From Streptosporangiaceae bacterium (GTDB lineage Bacteria; Actinomycetota; Actinomycetes; Streptosporangiales; Streptosporangiaceae): 54,749 nt of DNA. Location of the stretch: contig JAICYD010000033.1 in NCBI GenBank assembly GCA_025934375.1, positions 1 through 54,749 of the forward strand, read 5' to 3'. Made by a program: the position numbers and the translations under genes. Positions within the stretch are counted from its first letter, which is position 1, and every line of letters starts with the position of its first letter. Below are positions 8,362-14,944 of the stretch, in pieces. The notes under the pieces were generated by a model. It worked only from the letters and a program-made list of their open reading frames with translations. It did not search any database and was not told the DNA's origin.

Positions 8362-8377
8362 GAGACCCGCTTTCGTG
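8362..8377 (-). repeat. IS right inverted repeat
   Basis: The sequence gagacccgctttcgtg is the exact reverse complement of the left repeat at 6621-6636. Confidence 0.8.
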
Positions 8378-8576
8378 TCAGCGGTGGCTGAGGGTGGTTG
8401 CGTTAGTGCAGGTCAGCGACCTGAGCCATGCCATTAGCGTGCCATTAACCCTGGTGAAGAGTGGGTGGATGTGACGGCAACGCTGACGGCAACGACGACA
8501 ACCGGGCACTTACGCCAGCGCGCTCCGGGCACCGTCCAGCTAGGCTGGATACGGGCTGAGGTGGGGGACCGCCACA

Positions 8577-8696
8577 CCTGAAAAGCAGACGGTCGCCCGG
8601 TGTTCCGTCCGCACGGCTCAAGGTCGAGCTGCTGCCGCGCCGGTCCGATCCTCGGGCACAGAACGCCCTGCGGTCGGTCCAGCTTGGCATCGAGGA
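8577..8696. repeat. Dispersed ~100-bp repeat, copy B
   Basis: The core at 8622-8696 (starting ggtcgagctgctgccgcgcc) matches copy A at 1962-2036 in the same orientation. It lies 160 bp left of the tRNA-Ser fragment. A minus-strand frame of 109 residues (8434-8763) runs through it, but neither its composition nor its content supports a functional gene. No other feature is visible between the IS and the attachment site. Confidence 0.6.
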
Positions 8697-8856
8697 GTGC
8701 GGGCCGAGTTGGAGGTGGTGGCCGGAGGACCGGGCCAACTCTCAGTCTCAGTTTCCGTCTCATTCGCCAGCATCCGGCGGCGTCCGAGATGCACCACGCT
8801 ACCCTGTAACCAGCATCATGTACGGGGTTGACTTGGCTTGAACATGGGTTCGCAGT

Positions 8857-8913
8857 CTTGGAAGTCGTGTGTGGGGAAACTCACCGAGGGTTCAAATCCC
8901 TCATCCTCCGCCA
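8857..8913 (+). other. tRNA-Ser 3' half: candidate island attachment site
   Basis: The sequence begins in an anticodon loop compatible with GGA (cttggaag), continues through the 3' anticodon strand tcgtg, a long class II variable arm (gtggggaaactcac), a perfect T arm (gaggg ttcaaat ccctc), the acceptor strand atcctcc, discriminator g and encoded cca. The 5' half is missing: no ggaggat lies upstream and cagtc stands where cacga is needed. Tyrosine recombinases commonly leave exactly such a 3' half at the distal end of an integrated element. Orientation implies that the element lies to the left and that the intact tRNA gene is left of the window. Confidence 0.8.
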
Positions 8914-8991
8914 GAGTCAGCTCCCGCCGTTGGCATGCCCGTCGGTTCGGGCGTCGGCTTGCCTGAGCCTGAGGAAGATCGAGTATCCCAA

Positions 8992-10431
8992 ATGGAATTC
9001 GCATCTGGATCCCAGGGGCTGGGCGCGCTCAGCTCGGGTAGTGGGCCCATCACTGGCCTGACCACTGGTCACGGCGGCCTCGGCTACTTCCACGACCAGT
9101 TCGGCAGTCCGCGGATGGTCCTCGGCGACGCGGCGTGGGCGATCACCGGCAACGCGGGCCGGTGGAATGGCGGCGACTGGAAGTCCGACTACGACACCTA
9201 TCTGGCGAACCGGGCCAGCCAGGGCTTCACCGTCATCTACACGAAGCTGCTGTCGAGCACGCAGGACGGCGGCGCATTCGACAACGGGTCGACCTGGGAC
9301 GGCGTGAACCCGTTCACCACGACCGCTGACCCGGGCAGCGGGATGAACGACGCGTACTGGGAACGCATCGACTACCTGATCGCCAGCGCGCTGAGCCAGG
9401 GCATCACGATGTTCCTCAACGTCGTCGGGCACAACTACGACATGACCAGCGGGCCACTCGCTGGATGGTCGAACGCCCAGTACGAGGACTACGGCACGCT
9501 CGTCGGCCAGCGATACGGCGGCGCCGCCAACGTCGTGTGGATGAACTGCGACGACTACTTCGGCACCTTCAATCCACAGGTCGACACGCTGATCAACAGC
9601 CTGCGGCGGGCGGGGGCGGCGCAGCCGCTGGCGATCGAGAACATGGCCGAGTCAACGAGCCGGCGCACGCTGGACACCAACGACGTGCTAACCCTCGGCG
9701 CCGAGAGCGCGACTTTCAACTGGGTCTACTCATACAACGTCACGTATCTCGGCACCGAGCTCGCCTACCAGGAGGACTCGCCGATCCCGGTGATCTGGGG
9801 CGACGGCTACTTCTACGAGAATCAGGGCACGGCCGCTGAGGAACTGCTGATGCGCTCCCTAGCGTGGTGGGCGCTGTCGTCCGGGGCGCGGGGCATCATC
9901 ACCGGCTCCGAGGCGATCTGGCGGTGGGATTCCGGGGCGCTGGCCGCGTCGTCGGCGGAGCACTGGTTCACGTCCGTCGCCGGGCCGATCCGGGCCGCGT
10001 ACGAGGCGCTGCCCGGCTGGAACGAGCTTGTCCCCGACATCTCCTCCGAGCTGGTCACCAGCGGGCGCGGCACGCACGCCACCTCGTACGCCGACGGCGG
10101 GAACGGCGGAGAGTACACCGGGTCGACAGACTCCTACGTGACCGCTTCCCGCACCCTGGACAGCGGGTCAAGGTCCAGCCTGGCCGTGATCTACCTGTCG
10201 CACGCTTCGACCATCGGCATCAACGAGGCGAAGATGGTGCCGGGGTACGGTGCCTACTGGATGGACCCCGCGACCGGCGCGAAAACCTCCGCGACGACCG
10301 GCAGCTCCTACACCAGCCCAGGGCCGAACTCGGCCGCAGGCCCAGATTGGGTGCTGGTGCTCCAGGGCACGCCCGTCGCGCCACCCGCGCCCGGGAACAC
10401 CGGCCTCCTCATGGCCGCGGGGCTCTTCTAG
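8992..10431 (+). CDS. DUF4038/apiosidase-like protein
   Basis: The protein contains the DUF4038 (apiosidase-like, GH140-related TIM-barrel) domain, beginning YFHDQFGSPRMVLGDAAWAI and continuing through WNGGDWKSDYDTYLANRASQ, NVVWMNCDDYF and SPIPVIWGDGYF. It ends in a small domain like the putative collagen-binding module found after DUF4038 (YWMDPATGAKTS ... GPDWVLVLQG). ATG 8992 is preferred, giving 479 residues with a gaggaag 14 nt upstream; the frame stays open back into the tRNA fragment to 8869. No signal peptide is visible, which is odd for a polysaccharide-degrading enzyme and would fit a phage-tail-like or intracellular role. It is the first gene on the chromosomal side of the attachment site. 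Substrate is unknown. Confidence 0.8.
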   Translation: MEFASGSQGLGALSSGSGPITGLTTGHGGLGYFHDQFGSPRMVLGDAAWAITGNAGRWNGGDWKSDYDTYLANRASQGFTVIYTKLLSSTQDGGAFDNGSTWDGVNPFTTTADPGSGMNDAYWERIDYLIASALSQGITMFLNVVGHNYDMTSGPLAGWSNAQYEDYGTLVGQRYGGAANVVWMNCDDYFGTFNPQVDTLINSLRRAGAAQPLAIENMAESTSRRTLDTNDVLTLGAESATFNWVYSYNVTYLGTELAYQEDSPIPVIWGDGYFYENQGTAAEELLMRSLAWWALSSGARGIITGSEAIWRWDSGALAASSAEHWFTSVAGPIRAAYEALPGWNELVPDISSELVTSGRGTHATSYADGGNGGEYTGSTDSYVTASRTLDSGSRSSLAVIYLSHASTIGINEAKMVPGYGAYWMDPATGAKTSATTGSSYTSPGPNSAAGPDWVLVLQGTPVAPPAPGNTGLLMAAGLF

Positions 10432-10445
10432 CGGTCATTGCCCGC

Positions 10446-10504
10446 CTCAGAAGCCCTGCGCCGCCCAGAAGCCCAGTGCGCCGCTCAGAAGCCCAGTGCC
10501 GCGC
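10446..10504 (-). repeat. Three tandem ~19-20-bp repeats at a gene end
   Basis: Three near-identical units of cagaagccc-agtgc-gccg type cover the stop codon of the minus-strand gene at 10485 and the DNA just beyond it. The unit encodes the C-terminal A-L-G-F, so the repeats look like duplications of the gene's last codons. Confidence 0.6.
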
Positions 10505-10835
10505 CCGCGCAGAGCCACGAGGCCAAGGCGGCGTTGTAGATGAAGCCGACCACGTCGGTCGCGCCGACTGCCGTCGACAAGACGGGCGCGCCCGCGTTGC
10601 CGAAGTTGTACTGGCTGCCCCAGGCGATCCGGAATCCCCCGGCACCGCCCTGCCTGACCTGGAACGTGATCCGCTGCCCGTCCACGGCGTTGCGGGGATT
10701 GGCCAGGGAGCGGTTCCCACCGATCGTCACGCGGAAGTCGTTGCCAGCCGAGGCGTCCACGCTGATGGTCGAGCCGTCGGCCAGGGCGACCACCGCCGGC
10801 GCTACATAACCGGCCGTAATCACAGTGTGACTCAT
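10485..10835 (-). CDS. Small fibre-like hypothetical protein
   Basis: This 116-residue product has no signal peptide and is rich in small residues and beta-forming segments (GNDFRVTIGGNRSLANPRNA, GQRITFQVRQGGAGGFRIAW). The pattern resembles C-terminal domains of phage tail-fibre or pectate-lyase-associated proteins, but no family is certain. It ends convergently with the DUF4038 gene, 53 bp away, and its stop lies within the tandem repeats at 10446-10504. A 41-bp gap separates it from the upstream minus-strand gene, so the two probably form an operon. Good codon bias supports it as a real gene. Confidence 0.65.
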   Translation of the reverse strand: MSHTVITAGYVAPAVVALADGSTISVDASAGNDFRVTIGGNRSLANPRNAVDGQRITFQVRQGGAGGFRIAWGSQYNFGNAGAPVLSTAVGATDVVGFIYNAALASWLCAGAALGF

Positions 10836-10876
10836 CGCAATGAATCCCCTTCGGAGAGAGACCTAACGCGGGGCTT

Positions 10877-11653
10877 TTAGGCGATTTGCTTCCAGGTGGC
10901 GGACAACCCGGACCGCTTGCAGAACCAGAGGCGGCCGGCCGAGTCCGCATACAGGTCGCCCATCTGCCCACTCCTCGGGGGGGCGGCATTGCCTGGGGTG
11001 AGCTGAACTTGCGCCGCCGCATTGCCGCTGAAGATTCCGCCCCGGCCCTGGACGCTGGCCGCCCGGATACCAGCCGCGGTCCTGGCGCTGTTGGCCGAGA
11101 CCGCTGGCCCCGTCCCGGTACTCAGCGCCAGCACCCCTGACCCACTGCTCGTGGTAGTGCCGTAAACACCGGGTCCCGTGCCGCCGGCCAGCCCCTGGAT
11201 CGCCGGGCCGGTGCCATTGTTGGCCGCGGCGATCACCGCCGGGCTGCCTGACAGCGTCGCGCTGAGGAAGGAGCCCGCCGCCGTGACCGCAGCCGGGGCC
11301 ACCTGCCCGCTGACCGCGGCATCGGCGCCAGCCGCGCCCGGCGACGTCACGTCGGCCAGGGCAGGGTGCCGGGCGCCCCGCTCGAACAGCGTCGTGCCGA
11401 ACGCCGCCATGCCCGCCCCGGCCAGCGCGACGCCAAAGCCCCGGCGGCTTACCCGTATCCGGCGCCCTCCCGCGTGCTTACCCCCCGGCCCGGCCTGGCC
11501 GGGACCGGATCCGGGGACCACGGCAGGCAGCGAGGCCGACAGCCGGGACACCTCCGCGCGCAGCCCCGCGTTTTCCTCGGCTAGCTGAGCGCACGTCCGC
11601 GCCACCTCTTCCAGCCTGGCCGCTAGCGCATCATATTCGGCGCTGTCCCGCAT
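10877..11653 (-). CDS. Tat-motif protein with coiled coil and Gly-rich repeats
   Basis: The 258-residue product starts with a coiled coil (residues ~5-42, AARLEEVARTCAQLAEENAGLRAEV), then a Gly/Pro linker, a twin-arginine-like motif SRRGFGVALAGAGMAAFGTT near residue 70, a Gly-rich repeat region (GTGPAIQGLAGGTGPGVYGT and similar G-x-G-P units) and a compact end (GQMGDLYADSAGRLWFCKR ... TWKQIA). An internal Tat motif after a cytoplasmic coiled coil is seen in actinobacterial proteins that may remain membrane-anchored. ATG 11653 has a GGGGA sequence 5-6 nt upstream; ATG 11689 would add 12 residues. The C-terminal domain resembles phage fibre ends. Function unknown. Confidence 0.65.
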   Translation of the reverse strand: MRDSAEYDALAARLEEVARTCAQLAEENAGLRAEVSRLSASLPAVVPGSGPGQAGPGGKHAGGRRIRVSRRGFGVALAGAGMAAFGTTLFERGARHPALADVTSPGAAGADAAVSGQVAPAAVTAAGSFLSATLSGSPAVIAAANNGTGPAIQGLAGGTGPGVYGTTTSSGSGVLALSTGTGPAVSANSARTAAGIRAASVQGRGGIFSGNAAAQVQLTPGNAAPPRSGQMGDLYADSAGRLWFCKRSGLSATWKQIA

Positions 11654-11689
11654 GCTAGTCCCCGTCCCGCTCCAGCCATTGGCAGCCAT

Positions 11690-12397
11690 TCCCGGTCCGG
11701 GAATATATCAGGGCACGCCGGGCGCGCGTCGACTGCCCAACCAGATCGTTGCCCAGAATTTACTTCCGCTAAAGAAAAAGGGCGTGAACTTCAGTTACGG
11801 GACGCTAGATGCGGCCGGTGGTCAAGGTGGCGTGCCGGGCAGCGGTCAACTGGCCCCGGCCGCCGGGCCGGTCGAGGCGCCGCAACGGCGGCCCTGCCGC
11901 CGCCCGCGACTGGCAACTCGCTGGATGGCCGGATCGGTGTTCATTAAGCATTCACGAACGGATAGATGAGCCCGCTCGTACGAGGCGGCATCGGTATCCT
12001 TCCCGGCGCAGAACCGCGCTTCCCTCATTTCGTCACTGTCGGCGAGGGGGAAAGGAGGAAACCTAGGGTCCGCGTCAATCCGGTAAATCATGGGGATCGG
12101 TTCCGCTGACCACCGGGAACCCGGGCTGAGGTGGACAGCGTGGCGAAGGTCACGTGCCTCCAGAGCGGGCGGCTAGCCGCATCCCATCAGGGCGACTGCG
12201 TCACGGAGTGTGACGAGTCACCGCAGAGGGCCTCAGAACGTGCACGGGCATGGATGAACCGAGGGCCTGCTGGGTATCCCTCAGCGGGTCCCTCTTCAAC
12301 ACCTCCTGCCGCTGAACCGGACACAAGGATCATCCAGTCAGTTGATGGTGGTATGAAGTCACCGGCACGTTTCAGCGGATGAAAGGCGCATAAAGTA
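11690..12397. other. Intergenic region with structured leader
   Basis: This 708-bp divergent region separates the Tat-motif gene from the KimA-like gene. No reading frame is convincing. The right half can form several hairpins: 12104-12140 and the gtcac-ggagt-gtgac element near 12196-12220 are clear, and a gaggg/ccctc pairing lies further on. This suggests a long folded 5' leader before 12398. The c-di-AMP (ydaO) riboswitch signature was sought and not recognised. Confidence 0.4.
12104..12140 (+). promoter_or_regulatory. Hairpin in the KimA-like gene leader
   Basis: CGCTG pairs with CAGCG and CCACC with GGTGG, separated by a symmetrical A/A mismatch, around a 15-nt GC-rich apical segment. 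It lies ~260 nt upstream of the transporter start. It may be part of a cis-regulatory leader or a terminator-like structure; no known riboswitch was identified. Confidence 0.35.
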
Positions 12398-14944
12398 ATG
12401 CCCAAGCCAGCAGGTCCCCAAACGGACGTAAAGTCCGCCCCGGCTGGGGGGCCAAAGGCGGCGGGCCCGCTCGGCAACGGCGGCCAGAACGACTCCTTCT
12501 GGTACGCCGCGAAGCGACGGCTGCTCGGGCCGCCGCTGGTCAACGAGCAGCTCGGCGAGCAGCGACTATCCAAGCCCCTCGCCCTCGGCGTCCTGTCCCC
12601 CGACGGGATCTCCTCATCCGCCTATGGAACTGAAGAAATCCTGATTGCCCTCCTGCCCGCCGCGGGCATGGCGGCATTCGCCCTTCTGCTGCCCATGACG
12701 CTGGTCGTCCTGTTCGTCATGGTCTTGGTGCTCTTGTCCTACCGCGAGATCGTCATGGTCTACATCAGGCCAGGCGGCTCGTACGTGGTGGCGCGGGAGA
12801 ACTTCGGGCCGAAGATCGCGCAGATCTGCGCGGTGGCCCTGCTCATCGACTACGTCGTGACCGTGGCCGTCCAGATCGCGGCGGGCACGGCGGCAGTGGC
12901 GTCCGCGATCCCGGCGATCGGCCCCTACAAGCTGGAGATCTGCGTCGTCGTCGTGCTGGTGATGTGCTACGGCAACTTGCGCGGCCTCAAGGAGGCCGGC
13001 AAGGCCTTCGCCATCCCCACGTACCTGTTCGCCGGATCGGTCATTCTCATGATCATCGTCGGCCTGATCCGGCAGGTCATGGGAAACCTGCAGCCGGTTG
13101 ACCCGCACGCGCTGCATGGCACTTACACGCTCGGTGCGGGCGCTGAGGGCATCATCACCTTCGCGATGATCTTCACGTTGCTGCGCGCGTTCGCCAATGG
13201 CGGCGCGTCGCTGACCGGCATCGAGGCGGTGTCCGACGCGGTCGGCGCGTTCCACCCGCCGGAGGGCCGCAACGCCCGTCAGGTGCTCGTCACCGAGGGC
13301 CTCATCCTTGGCGTCCTCGTGGCCGGCATCTCCTGGCTGGCGCATGCCACGCACGCGACCCCGTACGTGAGTGGCTACCCGACGGTCCTGGCCCAAGAGG
13401 CGCAGATCATCTTCGGGCACACGTTCATCGGCCAGGCGCTGTTTTACCTGGTGCAGCTGGCGACCATGCTGATCCTTTACACCGGAGGCAATACCAGCTT
13501 CAACGGCTTCCCGTTCCTGACCAGCTACGTCGCGGGCGACTCGTTCCTGCCGCGCTGGCTGCTCAAGCGCGGGCACCGGCTGGTCTTCTCCAACGCGATC
13601 ATCGTGCTGACGATCACGTCGGTGGCGCTGCTGATCGTGAAGGACGCCGACGTCAACAACCTGGTCCCGCTGTACGCGATCGGCGTGTTCACCGCGTTCG
13701 CGATGGCCGGCTTCGGCATGGCCAAGTACCACTACAAGCGCCGGGAGCAGGGCTGGCGGTACAAGTTCCTCATCAACTTCTCGGCCGGCGTGATGACCAC
13801 CATCGTGGTGGGGATCTTCGCCGTGGTGAAGTTCACCGAGGGCGCGTGGGTCGTCCTCGTCCTGTTCGCGATCTTCGTCCCCGCGCTGATCCGGCTCAAC
13901 CGCGAGTACACGGCCGAGGCGGAGGTGCTGGAGACGGTCGGCGGCGAGCAGCCGCCGCCAGCGGCGCACTACACGCGGCGCACCGTCTACGTCTTCGTTG
14001 ACAGCTTCGACCTGGCCACGCTGGCCGCCCTGCGCTACGCCCGGTCGCAGCGGCCCACGTCGATCCGCGCCGTGCATTTCGTCATCGACAGCCTGCGGGC
14101 CGACAAGCTGCGGGACAAGTGGACCCGGGCCGACCGGGGGGTCGCGCTCGACTTCATCGACTGCCCGGACCGGCGGCTCGCCAAGGCCGCCTCCGACCTC
14201 GTGGAGCGGGAGATCGAGGATCCTGGCACGCACGTGACCGTCATCTTGCCCCGCCGCACCTACTCGCCGCTGCTCGGCCGGCTGCTGCACGACCGCACGG
14301 CGGACAAGATCGCCGCCGTGGTGAGCAGGCTCCCCCGGTCCGCGGCCACCATCATCCCCTACGACGTCCCCGGCCGGGTATCGGTGCTCCAGGCGCGGCA
14401 GGCGGCCGCGAAGGCCGCCGGGAAGGCCGAGTCGGGCGGCACGGCGAAGGCCGGCAACGGCAAGCCCGGTGACGCGGGCGAGCCCAAGGCCGACGTCGGG
14501 CCGGTACCCGCGGAGCCCACCGCCGCGGTCGTCCAGCGGCTGGCCGCCGAAGCGGAGGTTGTCAGCGAGCACGTCCCGGCCGACGCCGAGGCGGGCAACG
14601 GGGCCAAGCCCGCTTCGCGCAACGGGCAGGGCCGCCCTCGGGGCGTCACGCGGATCGGCTCGGTCACCAAGCCCGGAAAGGTCGCCGTGGAAGGCAAGGT
14701 GCGGGTCGTGGAGATCCGCCCCGTGGAGCGCAACTCGGTGCTGGCCATCGAGATCAGCGACCAGACCGGCAGCCTGACGGCCATGTTCTACGGGCGGTCG
14801 CACATTCCCGGCCTGATCTGCGGTGCCCGCGTCCGGTTCTCCGGCTCCGCTGGCATTCAGCACGGCCATCCGGTGATGATCAACCCCGCGTACGAGCTCA
14901 TCTCTGCGGGACAGGGGCAGTTACCCCTCGGGGCGGCCGACTAG
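12398..14944 (+). CDS. KimA-like K+ transporter with C-terminal OB-fold
   Basis: This 848-residue protein matches the KimA (YdaO) branch of APC transporters: LGVLSPDGISSSAYGTEEIL, then PGGSYVVARENFGPKIAQ and about 12 membrane segments (residues ~70-490). A USP-like cytosolic domain follows (~530-665, VYVFVDSFDLATLAALRYAR ... LLGRLLHDRTADKIAAVVSR). KimA proteins are high-affinity K+ importers inhibited by c-di-AMP. An Ala/Gly/Lys-rich linker (~665-760) leads to an OB-fold (~766-848, RVVEIRPVERNSVLAIEISD ... MINPAYEL) of the nucleic-acid-binding type encoded as a separate gene near similar permeases in other actinomycetes. The fusion is unusual. Its 3' end overlaps the convergent paralogue by 24 bp. 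A folded leader precedes it. Confidence 0.85.
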   Translation: MPKPAGPQTDVKSAPAGGPKAAGPLGNGGQNDSFWYAAKRRLLGPPLVNEQLGEQRLSKPLALGVLSPDGISSSAYGTEEILIALLPAAGMAAFALLLPMTLVVLFVMVLVLLSYREIVMVYIRPGGSYVVARENFGPKIAQICAVALLIDYVVTVAVQIAAGTAAVASAIPAIGPYKLEICVVVVLVMCYGNLRGLKEAGKAFAIPTYLFAGSVILMIIVGLIRQVMGNLQPVDPHALHGTYTLGAGAEGIITFAMIFTLLRAFANGGASLTGIEAVSDAVGAFHPPEGRNARQVLVTEGLILGVLVAGISWLAHATHATPYVSGYPTVLAQEAQIIFGHTFIGQALFYLVQLATMLILYTGGNTSFNGFPFLTSYVAGDSFLPRWLLKRGHRLVFSNAIIVLTITSVALLIVKDADVNNLVPLYAIGVFTAFAMAGFGMAKYHYKRREQGWRYKFLINFSAGVMTTIVVGIFAVVKFTEGAWVVLVLFAIFVPALIRLNREYTAEAEVLETVGGEQPPPAAHYTRRTVYVFVDSFDLATLAALRYARSQRPTSIRAVHFVIDSLRADKLRDKWTRADRGVALDFIDCPDRRLAKAASDLVEREIEDPGTHVTVILPRRTYSPLLGRLLHDRTADKIAAVVSRLPRSAATIIPYDVPGRVSVLQARQAAAKAAGKAESGGTAKAGNGKPGDAGEPKADVGPVPAEPTAAVVQRLAAEAEVVSEHVPADAEAGNGAKPASRNGQGRPRGVTRIGSVTKPGKVAVEGKVRVVEIRPVERNSVLAIEISDQTGSLTAMFYGRSHIPGLICGARVRFSGSAGIQHGHPVMINPAYELISAGQGQLPLGAAD

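Larger units (their letters stand above)
6621..8377 (+). mobile_element. IS110/IS1111-type insertion sequence
   Basis: Perfect 16-bp inverted repeats (cacgaaagcgggtctc at 6621-6636 and its complement at 8362-8377) enclose one transposase gene and two GC-rich non-coding flanks of 281 and 103 nt. GC is far higher than in the surrounding island. IS110-group elements normally lack inverted repeats, while IS1111-group elements have subterminal ones, so this may be IS1111-like; true ends may lie a few to tens of bases outside the repeats. Family members use a DEDD recombinase guided by a non-coding bridge or seek RNA encoded in the flank. Confidence 0.75.

Noticed and set aside
6521..8437. 638-residue plus-strand frame across the IS
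   Set aside because: Alternative frame of the transposase, Arg/Pro-rich with no motifs.
8822..8913. Complete tRNA-Ser gene
   Set aside because: The acceptor 5' strand ggaggat and the 5' anticodon strand are missing, so only the 3' half is present.
12080..12397. ydaO-type c-di-AMP riboswitch before the KimA-like gene
   Set aside because: Expected conserved blocks (such as a gacagctcacctcgtaggc-like 3' element) were not found.
12614..14869. 751-residue open frame antisense to the KimA-like gene
   Set aside because: Arg/Asp/His-rich shadow composition typical of a GC-rich opposite frame; no domain motifs.
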